From: Martinezella lusitana
GTDB taxonomy: Bacteria > Pseudomonadota > Alphaproteobacteria > Rhizobiales > Rhizobiaceae
DNA length: 64,000 bases
Direction of reading: 5' to 3'
NCBI RefSeq assembly: GCF_900094565.1
Contig: NZ_FMAF01000025.1
Location: 1 to 64,000 of the forward strand
The position numbers and the translations under genes are program-made. Shown piece after piece: positions 44,394 to 53,785 of this stretch. The notes under the pieces are model-generated. The model saw only the letters and a list, made by a program, of their open reading frames with translations, did no database searches and was not told where the DNA came from. Within the stretch, counting starts at the first letter, position 1; every line of letters starts with the position of its first letter.

Positions 44394-45329
44394 ATGGACC
44401 CGCTTTCCGATATTCTCGCCCTGCTGAAACCACTCAGTTACGTCTCTGCCGGCTTTGAGGCAGGTGGTGACTGGTCGGTCCAGTTTCCGAGCTACGAGGG
44501 CATCAAGTGCAACGCCGTGATTTCCGGCCAATGCTGGTTGGCGATGGAAGGCGTATCCGACCCCGTGCGTCTTGAGACGGGTGACTGTTTTCTTCTGACA
44601 AAGGGCCGGCCATTTCGGCTTGCAAGCGATCTGAGCGTGCCGCCGGTCGACGCCACTCTTGTCTTTCAGCCGGCAAAGCGTGGCGGCATTGCCCGGTGCA
44701 ATGGCGGAGGTGAGTTCTTTCTTGCCGGCAGCCGCTTCACGTTGATCGGCCATCACGCGGATATTCTGCTTGGCCTGCTTCCGCCGATTGTCCATATTCG
44801 GAACGAGGGGGATCAGGCATCACTGCGCTGGCTTCTCGAGCGCATGCGCCAGGAGTTGCGGGATACGCAGCCCGGCAGCAGTCTGGTGGCGGAACATCTT
44901 GCGCACCTGATGCTGGTCCAGGCATTACGGCTGTACCTGGGTGAAGCCGTCGAAGGCCGTGTCGGATGGCTCTTCGCACTGGCCGACAAGCAGATGGGCA
45001 AAGCGATCAACCACATCCATGCCGATCCGGCGCGCCGATGGACATTGCAGGAACTGGCCCGGAATGTGGGCATGTCGAGAACGACGTTCGCTCTCAGGTT
45101 CAAGGAAACAGTCGGGCTTACGCCCATGGACTACCTGACGCGCTGGCGCATGCTGCTCGCCAGCGAGCGGCTGGCACGCTCATCAGAGAGTATCCCCGCC
45201 ATTGCTTCTGCACTCGGATACGAATCCGAGAGCGCCTTCGGCGCGGCTTTTAAACGGGTGATGGGCCTCTCACCCCGGCACTTCAGCCGCCACCGCAGAG
45301 AAGAGGCCGCAGATCATTCCTTACCCTGA
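44394..45329 (+). CDS. AraC-family transcriptional regulator (cupin type)
   Basis: 311 residues. The N-terminal cupin sensor (FEAGGDWSVQFPSYEGIKCN, LETGDCFLLTKGRPFRLA) is followed by a C-terminal double helix-turn-helix. That part has RRWTLQELARNVGMSRTTFA, the FKETVGLTPMDYLTRWRM segment and a second helix with ALGYESESAFGAAFKRVMG. This arrangement is the AraC_binding_2/CadC-like group that often controls a neighbouring NmrA or oxidoreductase gene. The NmrA-type gene lies 135 bases away in divergent orientation. Confidence 0.92.
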   Translation: MDPLSDILALLKPLSYVSAGFEAGGDWSVQFPSYEGIKCNAVISGQCWLAMEGVSDPVRLETGDCFLLTKGRPFRLASDLSVPPVDATLVFQPAKRGGIARCNGGGEFFLAGSRFTLIGHHADILLGLLPPIVHIRNEGDQASLRWLLERMRQELRDTQPGSSLVAEHLAHLMLVQALRLYLGEAVEGRVGWLFALADKQMGKAINHIHADPARRWTLQELARNVGMSRTTFALRFKETVGLTPMDYLTRWRMLLASERLARSSESIPAIASALGYESESAFGAAFKRVMGLSPRHFSRHRREEAADHSLP

Positions 45330-45342
45330 CCTCGGATCTTGC

Positions 45343-45660
45343 CTATCTCGAAGCCTTGGGGGATGACGGCCGCCGGAAATTCACTCCCCCTGGCCTGCGG
45401 TCGAGGCATTGCTGCTCAAATTCGTGGCGCATTACCTTTGGGTTCCGGAGAAACGTGCAGCCGATCTCGATCCGCCAGGATTTGGGACGGCCGTCGCTGC
45501 CGTCGGACCAGCGATAGCCTCGCGCCTTCAGGTGGTCCTTCATGTCGAAGGGGCTGTTCTCGGCAAAGATCCCGACACGCGACCTCTGGCTTGCTTCATA
45601 GAGTTCGCGAAAGCGGTGGAAGCCGCTCCGTCCATTTCTCGAGCCAGGACCTCTAGATGT
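45343..45660 (-). pseudogene. 3'-5' exonuclease remnant
   Basis: The leftward frame reads FRELYEASQRSRVGIFAENS then PFDMKDHLKARGYRWSDGSD and GRPKSWRIEI. This is the C-terminal region of the DnaQ-like 3'-5' exonucleases common in rhizobia (KARGYRW..G..GRPKSW). The catalytic DEDDh domain is missing upstream, and the end (normally FLRREIY...) has drifted. It is a 3' fragment of a once longer gene. Confidence 0.6.
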
Positions 45661-45676
45661 GAACCGGCTCTGAACA

Positions 45677-45739
45677 ATGACCCCGTTGAGATTCCCTGCA
45701 ACAGCTTGAAATTGGAAATCCGAACATCAACGGGGTCAT
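45677..45739. repeat. Inverted repeat with 13-bp perfect arms
   Basis: ATGACCCCGTTGA (45677-45689) and TCAACGGGGTCAT (45727-45739) are exact reverse complements 37 bases apart. A third partial copy, GACGGGGTCATT, lies at 45809-45820. The set lies just beyond the exonuclease fragment, in a region without genes. A small mobile-element end or a repeated extragenic palindrome is possible. Confidence 0.5.
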
Positions 45740-45960
45740 GGGCGACGCCGCTATGATCGCCACTTTCTCCAAAGATATGATATATTTCAACGACGTAAGC
45801 GTCATACCGACGGGGTCATTCTTGGATGCTATTTCACAGCGCTTGGCGAAGATCTCCGATGCGAATCGAGCCGGATTGCAAGGATGTGGTAGGCCAGGCG
45901 CCCTTTAGCTGTTTGTGATATTCGATTGCCAAAGCCGGCAAATCAGTTCACCTTTTCAGC

Positions 45961-46194
45961 ATGCGCGATATCGTACGACCCTTCGTGACTGACGACGATC
46001 CTGACAGGCACATACGATGCCAGGATGCGCTGCAAGCAGCTTTTCAGGATCTGGTAAGCGCGGCGATCTCCGTCGGCTGGTCGGAACGCGAGGTATTGCT
46101 GGCGATCGGTGACCTGGTGGATCATCAGGTCCTCTCGCTCGAAGCCAACGACCGCACCGACGTCCTGGTCGCGTTGTTGAAACGAATGACCTAG
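45961..46194 (+). CDS. Small hypothetical acidic protein
   Basis: 77 residues with protein-like composition and no membrane segment. A helical segment near residues 22-56 contains AFQDLVSAAISVGWSEREVL then LAIGDLVDHQVLSL. I do not recognise the family. It is separated from the Nudix gene by about 50 bases and is convergent to it. The ribosome site is weak. Confidence 0.5.
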   Translation: MRDIVRPFVTDDDPDRHIRCQDALQAAFQDLVSAAISVGWSEREVLLAIGDLVDHQVLSLEANDRTDVLVALLKRMT

Positions 46195-46241
46195 CCTGCC
46201 TTCCAACTCATGCGACAAGCACGCCTCCATATCGGCATCGC

Positions 46242-46724
46242 CTATGCCAGGCCACCAGCTTCTAGCGTGATCAACAGGCCCTTCAATTCTGGCTCATTGA
46301 CCCGTCGCGCGGCCTCCAACGGGGACATCCATTCAAGAGTACGCTCTTTGTGTTCGGGGAATTTTTCGCAGACCTTGTCGACAGACAGCAGGTGAACTTC
46401 CACCATGGCGGGCGTCTTGCTGCCATCAGGCAAGGTCTTCAGATATGTATAGTAGCCGGCGGCCTTCTTCCTCGCCCTGCCCTTCACACCTGCTTCTTCC
46501 CACGCTTCACGTTCGGCCACTTCATGCGGCTTCAGTCCCTTGATCGGCCAACCCTTTGGGATAGTCCAACGGCGCGTCTCGCGGGTTGTCACGAGCAAGA
46601 TTTCAAGAACACCTTGGTTGTCGGTGCGAAAGCAAAGGGCACCGAATTGATCGAACACTTCCCCGCGAAGCAGCGCCTCCGCATGTTCAGCTAGCTTTGA
46701 TAGATGGGTTTCGACTTTGCCCAT
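46242..46724 (-). CDS. Nudix hydrolase
   Basis: 160 residues. The Nudix helix is present (AEREAWEEAGV), preceded by RRWTIPKGWPIKGLKPHEV. The first Glu of the textbook Nudix box (GX5E) is Leu here, a variant in the rhizobial diphosphoinositol/diadenosine polyphosphate-hydrolase-like group with PKGWP. Substrates may be diadenosine polyphosphates or capped nucleotides. It is a single gene. Confidence 0.9.
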   Translation of the reverse strand: MGKVETHLSKLAEHAEALLRGEVFDQFGALCFRTDNQGVLEILLVTTRETRRWTIPKGWPIKGLKPHEVAEREAWEEAGVKGRARKKAAGYYTYLKTLPDGSKTPAMVEVHLLSVDKVCEKFPEHKERTLEWMSPLEAARRVNEPELKGLLITLEAGGLA

Positions 46725-47326
46725 GAGAACATCCTATTAGAAAACCAGTATGTAGGTCATGCTGAGTCTCGACAAGAGCCTATTGATGCCGCTGGTATCT
46801 CAATCCAACGCGTATTCTCCTTGCGCTTGATCCCCAGCGCCCCGAAGGCGTAGCCTCCGAGCAACATCGATGTTGCCTGATCATGATCTACCTAGGATTG
46901 ATTGGCTTTGGGCAAGGAGAGTGCAGGGTGGCGTCGCCCTAACCGATCGGGGCAGACCGGAGTGTAGTCGATCTCTGAATGAAAGCCGAACCGGGGCACT
47001 TCTCAAGCCGCGTTCAGGTAAGGCGACGCCACCTTCGGCCGAACAGGCCTCTTTAAAGCCTTGGGTTTCCCCGCATGAACTCCGCGGACAGCTTTCGTGC
47101 TGTGATGCTCGACTATATCACCAACTCGCCTATCGCCGGATCGAGCAGCATCTGGGGCGGAAGGCCCGACCCGGCGATAGAGCCGGTGGGCAGACCGGCT
47201 GGGGATTGGCGTACATTGACGCCAAACTGGTGAGCGCAATCTTGCGAACGATGATCGCGCAACGTTGTCGCCACAGGCGCCCCTGGAGCGATATGCTCAC
47301 TCCAGGACGCCGCTAGGGCAGCGCCT
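46725..47326. other. Gene-free stretch
   Basis: The frames at 46870-47316 (plus) and 47003-47239 (minus) overlap each other, lack family motifs and ribosome sites, and have skewed composition. I see no RNA gene or insertion-sequence terminus. Confidence 0.4.
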
Positions 47327-47986
47327 TCAATCGGCAGTTACCGTATCGCTCTGAGACGGAGCGCTGGTTTCAGACTTCTTTTCGAGCGCATCGCGGACTT
47401 CTGCGATTTTTCCGCTATCTGTTCCAACGCCCAGAATGCTCTTTGCTTCAGCGAGCGTCTGATCCGTCACGGGTTTGTTCGATAGTTGCGCCAGCGCCGA
47501 ACGCAGGGCGGCGTCGCTGAGGGCCGGATCGGTAGGCACAGCTGTCGTTCCATATTGCATTTCGAACTCTGCATATGACTTCACATAGGCTGAGAGGGCC
47601 GCCATCTTGGGGTCCTTGGAGTTCAAATAGGCATGGTAGTCTCTCCGGAGCGAGCTAAGCCTGCCTTCATCGGGCTTTGAGACGTGTGTCTTTGTGCTTG
47701 CACTGTGCGCTTCGGAGTGTTTGTCAGGATGATGAGCCCGCAACGACGACGAGGCACCTTGCGTTGTTGCCGTACTCGCGGATGTGCTGCCTGCATCGTC
47801 GCCGCCGGACTTTTCATGGCCGGAGTTTCCTTCGCCATGGCCTCCGCCATTGCCATTGCCATTGCCGCCACCGTTTCCACCCTTGGCGAATGCCGTCTGC
47901 GCAAAGCCGATGGCAGTCCCTCCCAAGGGAGCGACGGCGAGTACCAGGCCGAGGCTCGCGGTACCAATGATGAATCGGATTCTCAT
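47327..47986 (-). CDS. Secreted Gly/Asn-rich protein A
   Basis: 219 residues from an ATG at 47986 with an AGGAG site. A Sec signal peptide (FIIGTASLGLVLAVAPLGGT...) ends in AFA. The mature protein starts with a low-complexity KGGNGGGNGNGNGGGHGEGN run, then a Ser/Thr/His-rich linker, then a charged helical domain (RLSSLRRDYHAYLNSKDPKM, LSAYVKSYAEFEMQYG). I know no function. It is divergent from the histidine kinase gene at 48264, and a second Gly/Asn-rich secreted protein lies at the other end of the two-component pair. Confidence 0.7.
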   Translation of the reverse strand: MRIRFIIGTASLGLVLAVAPLGGTAIGFAQTAFAKGGNGGGNGNGNGGGHGEGNSGHEKSGGDDAGSTSASTATTQGASSSLRAHHPDKHSEAHSASTKTHVSKPDEGRLSSLRRDYHAYLNSKDPKMAALSAYVKSYAEFEMQYGTTAVPTDPALSDAALRSALAQLSNKPVTDQTLAEAKSILGVGTDSGKIAEVRDALEKKSETSAPSQSDTVTAD

Positions 47987-48263
47987 GCGCACTTCTCCTT
48001 CACAAATTTTCACCGCCTATGGCGGCAACAGCGGTCGTGTCGGCAAATCATTGCGCATTACAATATTGCCGAAATCCCATGTTGCTACACCCATTGGACC
48101 TATGCCTTGGGCATTTAGACCATAGTCTGATTGATCGCGCCCGATGGTCTCCCACTTCGCACAGGCCAAGGGGCGATGCTTCGCGCGACAACGCGAGCGG
48201 TACCGACGTCGCACCAGTTGACACCTGGTCCTGCTGGGGTAGCTATATTGGATTGGGAGATCC

Positions 48264-49706
48264 GTGCTGACCATGCCAGTTCCGCGAGTAATTCATAAGT
48301 ACAAGCTATCTCTGGCAAGTCTCGTCGAACGCTGGAACTCGCAGTCCTTGGCCAGGCAGTTCCTGCTCGCCGGCGGCTTCGTCGCTACCTGCGCGATGCT
48401 CGTTGTCGGCTCCTTCGTTGCCAGCCTCATCGAAAATGCAGTGACACGCAATTCCGCGGCAACGACGGCCCTTTATGTCGATAGCGTCATTGCCCCCCTT
48501 CTCCCGGACATGCAAACCACTCAGGCCCTCGATGACACGGTAACACGGGCGCTGGACGAAACACTTGGCCAGGGCGCGCTTGGCACGCGGCTATTTTCAT
48601 TCCGTCTATGGCGCAATGACGGGACGATCCTCTATTCCAACAACAAGGACCTCTCCGGCAAAGGGTTTCCGCTCTCAGACAGCCTGCGAACAGCTTTTTC
48701 TGGCCAAATGGTCGCTAAATTCAACCGGATCGATGATGTGGAAAGCGTTGCTGAGCGCAATAGCGGCAAACCACTCCTGGAAATCTACAATCCGGTGCTC
48801 CAGCCCTGGTCGGGCAAAGTCGTCGCCGTCTCGGAGTTTTACGAGGTTGCCAACGACCTCGAATGGAGCGTCAATCAGGCCCGCCTGTTGAGCTGGCTTG
48901 TGGTCGCTTTGTTTACGCTGACCTTCTTCTCCCTTCTGTCGATCATCGTTCTGCGTGGTAGCCGAACCATCGACAATCAGCGCAGGGCGCTCAACGGCCG
49001 CATTGGGGAATTGTCGACACTTCTTCTACAGAATGAGGCGTTGCGGGCACGCGTTCAACGCGCAACCCAGCGCGCAGCCGCACTTAACGAGAGCTATCTC
49101 CGCCGCATTGGCGCTGACCTGCATGACGGTCCTGCTCAATTGATCGCTTATGCCTCTTTACGTCTGGACAGCCGGACCCTGACGAGCCCCAAAGCCTCGT
49201 CGGCCGAACGTGACGCGTCGTTGCGCACCATCAAGACCAGTCTTGGCGACGCCATGGCAGAAATCAGAAATATCTGTAGCGGGCTGATGTTACCACATAT
49301 CGAGACGGACAACCTGACCGATCTCATTGGACGGGCAATCCGCGAGCACGAACGGCGCACCGGTGTTACAGTTACGCTCTTGGTGGGCACGACGCCGAGA
49401 GATCTTCCCACCTCCGCAAAGATATGCGTCTATCGCTTCGTCCAGGAAGCTTTGAACAATGGCTATCGTCATGCGGGGGGGATTGGACAGAAGGTTATGC
49501 AATCGTTGGATCATGAGCAGATCGTAATCGAAGTTGTCGATGAAGGGCCGGGGTTCGATCCGAAGGATGTCGGCCCGCAAAAGCTCGGCCTTGCGGGCCT
49601 CAGAGATCGGGTCGAAAGCCTCGGCGGTACTTTTCAGCTTTCATCATCGAATCAGGGAACCACAGTTCGAATGTCCCTGAGCATCGAGGAAATGGAACAG
49701 GCATGA
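48264..49706 (+). CDS. Membrane sensor histidine kinase (NarL/UhpB class)
   Basis: 480 residues from a GTG at 48264 (GGGAG just upstream); an ATG at 48273 is an alternative. Two membrane helices (about 32-56 and 210-230) enclose a periplasmic sensor of about 150 residues. A HAMP-like stretch follows, then a HisKA_3 dimerisation region with the phospho-acceptor His 287 in GADLHDGPAQLIAY. The ATPase domain has FVQEALNNGYRHAG (N-box), GPGFDP and GLAGLRDRVESLGG. It overlaps its response regulator gene by 4 bases. The stimulus may involve the flanking secreted proteins. Confidence 0.92.
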   Translation: MLTMPVPRVIHKYKLSLASLVERWNSQSLARQFLLAGGFVATCAMLVVGSFVASLIENAVTRNSAATTALYVDSVIAPLLPDMQTTQALDDTVTRALDETLGQGALGTRLFSFRLWRNDGTILYSNNKDLSGKGFPLSDSLRTAFSGQMVAKFNRIDDVESVAERNSGKPLLEIYNPVLQPWSGKVVAVSEFYEVANDLEWSVNQARLLSWLVVALFTLTFFSLLSIIVLRGSRTIDNQRRALNGRIGELSTLLLQNEALRARVQRATQRAAALNESYLRRIGADLHDGPAQLIAYASLRLDSRTLTSPKASSAERDASLRTIKTSLGDAMAEIRNICSGLMLPHIETDNLTDLIGRAIREHERRTGVTVTLLVGTTPRDLPTSAKICVYRFVQEALNNGYRHAGGIGQKVMQSLDHEQIVIEVVDEGPGFDPKDVGPQKLGLAGLRDRVESLGGTFQLSSSNQGTTVRMSLSIEEMEQA

Positions 49707-50347
49707 CAGGTGCAATCAGATTGGCAGTGATAGACGACCACCCGCTTTTCAGGGAGGGCGTCATTCGAAGCCTAACCGAAATGGACGAGTTCAACATTGT
49801 TGGCGAAGGCAGCAGCAAGCAAGAGGCATTGCGCATTGCCGTGGAACATCGTCCAGACATCTTGCTGCTCGACATTTCGATGCCAGGCGGAGGATTGGAC
49901 GCCATCCCCCTCATACTCGAACAGATTCCCGACCAGAAGATCGTGATGCTGACGGTCTCCGAAGCAAGCGATGACCTGATGACGGCACTCAAGAGCGGTG
50001 CCAAGGGCTACGTTCTCAAAGGCGTCGGGTCGCGGGCATTGGCCGATATCATTCGTAGCATTGCCGCCGGTGACAGCTATGTCGCACCGACCCTATCGGC
50101 TCGTCTGATTTCGGAAAGCGGATCGGGCACTCAGATCAATCCCTTCAATGCGTTGACGGATCGTGAACGGGAGGTGCTGGAGCTAGCTTCTGCGGGTTTG
50201 AGCAACAAACATATCGGCCTGAAGCTCGATCTTCATGAAAAGACCATCAAGCATCACATGACCCAGATATTCACCAAGCTGGAAGTGAGCAACAGAACAG
50301 AGGCCGCAATGGCGTTCCGCGATGAACTTGAAAGACGCCGTCAATGA
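49703..50347 (+). CDS. Response regulator, NarL/FixJ (LuxR-type) family
   Basis: 214 residues. The receiver domain has the acidic pair Asp 11/Asp 12 and phospho-acceptor Asp 57 (ILLLDISMPGG), plus Thr/Lys switch residues (MLTVSEAS, KGYVLKG). The C-terminal LuxR-type helix-turn-helix reads LTDREREVLELASAGLSNKH then LHEKTIKHHMTQIFTKLEV. The ATGA overlap with the kinase gene means they are co-translated. Its 3' end overlaps the convergent Gly/Asn-rich gene by 7 bases. Confidence 0.94.
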   Translation: MTGAIRLAVIDDHPLFREGVIRSLTEMDEFNIVGEGSSKQEALRIAVEHRPDILLLDISMPGGGLDAIPLILEQIPDQKIVMLTVSEASDDLMTALKSGAKGYVLKGVGSRALADIIRSIAAGDSYVAPTLSARLISESGSGTQINPFNALTDREREVLELASAGLSNKHIGLKLDLHEKTIKHHMTQIFTKLEVSNRTEAAMAFRDELERRRQ

Positions 50348-50799
50348 AGGAAGGATTTGAGCCGCTGCTCGTCTGCGATCGTTGCATTGCGGTTGACGAT
50401 CGTGCGGCCCTTTGAATCCTCCATCATATAGCGTCCGCTCTGTATTTTTTCGCTCATCCCATCCTTGTGGTGCACGGTGATCGAGCCACTACCGTCATCG
50501 GTAGACTGATCGGCATCGACCTGGCTTTGCGTTGCGCTCTTGGTACTGGACGACTGGCCATTGCCGTTTCCCTTACCATTGCCGTTCCCATTTCCGCTGC
50601 CGCTTCCACCTCCATTGCCGCTATTGCCTCCGCCGTTGCCATTTCCACCACCATTGCCGTTACCCCCTTTCGCTTCTGCCACCTGCTGCGTAAGCGTCGC
50701 AGAGACGCCGTGAACTTTGAGGGTGTATGGAAGCGCCGTGTTGACCAAGGTCAACAGCAAGCATGGCAAGGCAGCAATTAACTTTCGACGCAATAACAC
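50341..50799 (-). CDS. Secreted Gly/Asn-rich protein B
   Basis: About 152 residues. The frame opens at 50847, but AGGAGG at 50805-50810 points to GTG at 50799 (or 50802) as the start. This yields an ideal Sec signal peptide (LLRRKLIAALPCLLLTLVNT...). The mature protein has a KGGNGNGGGNGNGGGNSGNG run, like protein A. A conserved-looking acidic C-terminal domain follows (HHKDGMSEKIQSGRYMMEDS, KGRTIVNRNATIADEQRLKS). It ends inside the response-regulator gene tail. The function is unknown. Confidence 0.7.
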   Translation of the reverse strand: MLLRRKLIAALPCLLLTLVNTALPYTLKVHGVSATLTQQVAEAKGGNGNGGGNGNGGGNSGNGGGSGSGNGNGNGKGNGNGQSSSTKSATQSQVDADQSTDDGSGSITVHHKDGMSEKIQSGRYMMEDSKGRTIVNRNATIADEQRLKSFLH

Positions 50800-50847
50800 C
50801 ACAGCCTCCTGAGGCTTCGAATAGATCCGGCGACGAGCAGACATCAT

Positions 50848-51210
50848 TCCCGGGCACGAAAGCCGCCGCTATCGTCGATTGGCAAATTCCTGACCTTCAT
50901 ATCAGATCGCCGCAACGCCGCGAGGGGTCAAGTTTTATCGACGGGAGAAGCCCCGGTTTGGACTTCAGCAATCGCATGTGAGGCTTTTCGCCGGCAGATC
51001 ATCGGACCAACGTCGGAGCAGGAGACGGACCGAAGCCCAATCACAGGCTTGCGTTATTGAAAGCGATTTCCCCCGGCCGATATAATTGCGAACATTCGGG
51101 GCTTTGCCGATGCGCACGCAATGGTCCGGATCACGACGATGACTCTGCAAGATTGCAGGGCGCAATAAGCGAATGTTCGTTCAATGGGTCCGATGGAAAG
51201 GGGTAGCACG
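50848..51210. other. Upstream region of the Gly/Asn-rich gene B and of the small gene at 51211
   Basis: No gene recognised. The stretch should hold the leftward promoter of the secreted protein gene and the rightward promoter of the small gene. I could not identify an operator repeat shared with the region upstream of protein A and the kinase gene. Confidence 0.35.
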
Positions 51211-51534
51211 ATGACCCAAAACTGGAGGGTATTTCTGGCCAGGTCAGCACCGCCGGGCGCAATATTGGATTTCTCGGTCGCCGAATTCATGCTCGAGGTC
51301 GCTATCAATTTGCGGTATTGCCTCAAGCTCGTCCAGCCGACACCGGAATGCATCGACTTGGCCGAACTCGTCTTGCTGCGTGCCAGACATTATAGCGAAG
51401 CCAGGATGGGCGATAAATCACGACTGTTCACGGAGACAGAAGATGCACTTGCCCAGGCAACGAGGCTACTTGAGATTGAGCTTGAATACTGCTCGACACG
51501 AAGCGTGAAAAGCGCCTGCAACCCAGTCGCCTGA
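51211..51534 (+). CDS. Hypothetical cytoplasmic protein
   Basis: 107 residues from an ATG at 51211 with an AGGGG site; a 9-residue longer start at 51184 is less likely. The protein is helical and without membrane segments (ILDFSVAEFMLEVAINLRYC, LAELVLLRARHYSEAR, LAQATRLLEIELEYC). I recognise no family. It is a single gene before the cold-shock pseudogene. Confidence 0.5.
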   Translation: MTQNWRVFLARSAPPGAILDFSVAEFMLEVAINLRYCLKLVQPTPECIDLAELVLLRARHYSEARMGDKSRLFTETEDALAQATRLLEIELEYCSTRSVKSACNPVA

Positions 51535-51627
51535 AATTTCCACCAAACTATCTTAGTTGGCAACCATTGATAGATCAAAAGACCACCGGGACGAGGACGG
51601 GAATCCAGGCAAAAAGAGGAAATTGCG

Positions 51628-51831
51628 ATCCCAGCGGGCACTGTGAAATTTTTCAATGAAGATAAAACGGTTGGTTTCAATTGTCCCGCAAACAGCGGAA
51701 TGGACGCATTTGTCCGCGTTTCTGCTTTGTCGCAGGGAGGTTAGCTCCGTGAAGGTGAAAAGGTCGGCCATGAATTGGGTCACGATCGGAAGACCGGAAA
51801 GCCGAAAACCGAATACTTCAGCTTGCTTTGA
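51628..51831 (+). pseudogene. Cold-shock (CspA-type) pseudogene
   Basis: The frame reads AGTVKFFNEDKTVGFNCPAN then SGMDAFVRVSALSQGG, a stop, and LREGEKVGHELGHDRKTGKP. That is a CspA-family domain from end to end with RNP1-like (normally KGFGFI) degraded to KTVGFN. An in-frame TAG interrupts it at 51742-51744. The start codon position is ATC (51628) behind an AGAGGAA ribosome site, as if ATG had mutated. Two independent lesions mean it is dead. Confidence 0.85.
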
Positions 51832-52480
51832 TGGCACGAACAGGACAACAGGCCCGGATTTCGCCTGTTTCCACTTGTATGCCGGCTAAACAGTCCAATC
51901 AACTTGAGCGGACTCGTCCTTTCACGTCATTCCGCTGGAACGAAATTTCCGATGAAGGCCACAAACGGCTGCTCTTGATAAGAGATTTGAACTCAGTATC
52001 GACCTGTGAGATATAGTTAACATATTGATTTACAATAGATAATTATCCAAAATGCGTAGTTGGATCCTTCTCCGGCAGAAATCAACATCCTGGGAACCGA
52101 TCGCGTGGGGCTGCCGTATTTCATATATATTGCAGGGCATGAGGCTTCCTCGCCAACTGAAAGACGATAGTTGCCCGCCTCATTACGGTGTCCCGGACCA
52201 CCATCCCCAATAAAGGATTGCACATATTGCTTGCGTTCGAGTTTCCAAAAATTTCGGGATGCGTGAATTTCGTTCAATGAATAATCGCATTCAAGCCCCG
52301 GCTCTGCGGCTAATTTACAGTTCGGCAGATCAACATGCCTGCGCTCCTAGAGCGCAGGCAAGCTTTGCTTTGGACGAAGAAGAGCGACCAAAACATCCGT
52401 GGACCCATTTTTCGTTATCCATCTTTTGCGATAGCTGCTTGCTTGCTAATTTTCACTAGGCTAAATTACTAAAGGCTTAG
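51832..52480. other. A/T-rich stretch before the bgsBA-like operon
   Basis: No convincing gene. Short frames on both strands lack motifs. The last 250 bases are notably A/T-rich and should hold the promoter and any regulator site for the bgsB gene; I could not single out a box. Confidence 0.4.
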
Positions 52481-52552
52481 TTGTACCTATTATCCTTGGC
52501 ACTCGATTCGAAGGCGCCGATAGTTGTTAACGCGATATGTCTGTCTACCAAT

Positions 52553-53785
52553 ATGATCTGGAACCATCGCATTACACGGATCACTGTCGGCCTGCTCTTG
52601 CTGGCGATTGCGATTATCGTCTCGTTGCCGGCAATCACTGGCTTCACCAGCCGTGATGGTACGGTCAATGCTCGCTTCGCTATCATCAATGCCCCTATCG
52701 ACGGCATGATTACGGGTGAGCCGGCTAAAGTTGGCGCCCCTGTTAAAGAGGGCCAGACGCTCGCAGAAATCACCAATCAGCGCGTCAATCGTGCTATCCT
52801 TGCTTCGCTGGAAGCGGATCGCAACACAGCAAGCGACCGTGTAATCGCTCTGAAAAAGGAACGCGACGAGCTTTCCCAACTTCGCGGGCAGCTATCCAAT
52901 CGGTTGGAGGTCTTCAAGCAAACCACGATTGCCAATCTGGAACGCGAGGTGGAAATCCTGCGAAAGAAAGTCGAGGTCTCGCAAGCGCAGGATCTTGCCG
53001 CACAGGTCGACCTGAACCGCCGGATGGACCTGGAGTCAAAAGGTATCCTCACGCAAAGGATGGTTGATGCGGCACGCGCCGCAGGGGCTGCGACCGGCGG
53101 CGAGGTGGAAATCAGCAATTTGACTGTCGACCAATTGCAACAGAGGCTCAATGCGCTTCGCCAGGGTATCTTTGTGTCCGGCGACGGGCAGAACGATGTG
53201 CCTTATTCGCGACAACGTGAAGACGAGGTCGTCGTCCGTATCAGCGACTTGAACTCACGCATAGCGGAAAATGAGACACGAGCCGCCGAGGTAGAAAAGC
53301 AGTTGATCGAAGAAGGCAGTCGCGTCAGCAGTCTCGAATCTGCAACAGCGACGGCGCCATTCGATGGTGTTGTCTGGGGCAGGAGCATCGTCAACGGCTC
53401 CAATATTGTGCTCAATAACGAGCTCGTGCGCCTCCTCGACTGCCGGGAGCTTTTTGTCGATATTCTTGTTCCCGAGGTCGACTATGACGAGATTTATCCG
53501 GGACTTGCAGCGCAGGTGCGCCTGTTCGGGCGGAGCGACGTCTTCAAGGGGGTAGTCACCTCGGTAAAGGGCAGCTCTGCAGGTGTCGAGAGCGATTCCT
53601 TCGCAGCCGGCTTACCGGAAACATCGCAGCGAAATGCCCGAATTCGGGTCCGCCTGGAGCCATCCTTCATGAACGGCGACTTTGCGAATTTCTGCCAGGT
53701 GGGACGAACAGTCCAGGTCCGGTTTCCCAAACATAGCATCGGCTTGTCGAATTGGGTTAAAAACCTGTGGTTCAGTATCTTCTAG
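52553..53785 (+). CDS. bgsB: HlyD-like membrane fusion protein (BgsB-like)
   Basis: About 410 residues from an ATG at 52553; a TTG at 52481 (AAAGG before it) is an alternative start. It has an N-terminal membrane anchor (ITVGLLLLAIAIIVSLPAIT) and a lipoyl/biotinyl-like half (APIDGMITGEPAKVGAPVKE). A coiled coil of about 150 residues follows (LKKERDELSQLRGQL, LEREVEILRKKVEVSQAQDL), then the second half-motif ATAPFDGVVWGRSIVNGS. This is the adaptor of glycan-export systems. It precedes the glycan synthase gene, overlapping it by 19 bases, the order seen in the Sinorhizobium bgsBA operon. Confidence 0.8.
   Translation: MIWNHRITRITVGLLLLAIAIIVSLPAITGFTSRDGTVNARFAIINAPIDGMITGEPAKVGAPVKEGQTLAEITNQRVNRAILASLEADRNTASDRVIALKKERDELSQLRGQLSNRLEVFKQTTIANLEREVEILRKKVEVSQAQDLAAQVDLNRRMDLESKGILTQRMVDAARAAGAATGGEVEISNLTVDQLQQRLNALRQGIFVSGDGQNDVPYSRQREDEVVVRISDLNSRIAENETRAAEVEKQLIEEGSRVSSLESATATAPFDGVVWGRSIVNGSNIVLNNELVRLLDCRELFVDILVPEVDYDEIYPGLAAQVRLFGRSDVFKGVVTSVKGSSAGVESDSFAAGLPETSQRNARIRVRLEPSFMNGDFANFCQVGRTVQVRFPKHSIGLSNWVKNLWFSIF

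Noticed and set aside
46870..47316. 148-residue plus frame
   Set aside because: No ribosome site, skewed composition and no similarity that I recognise.
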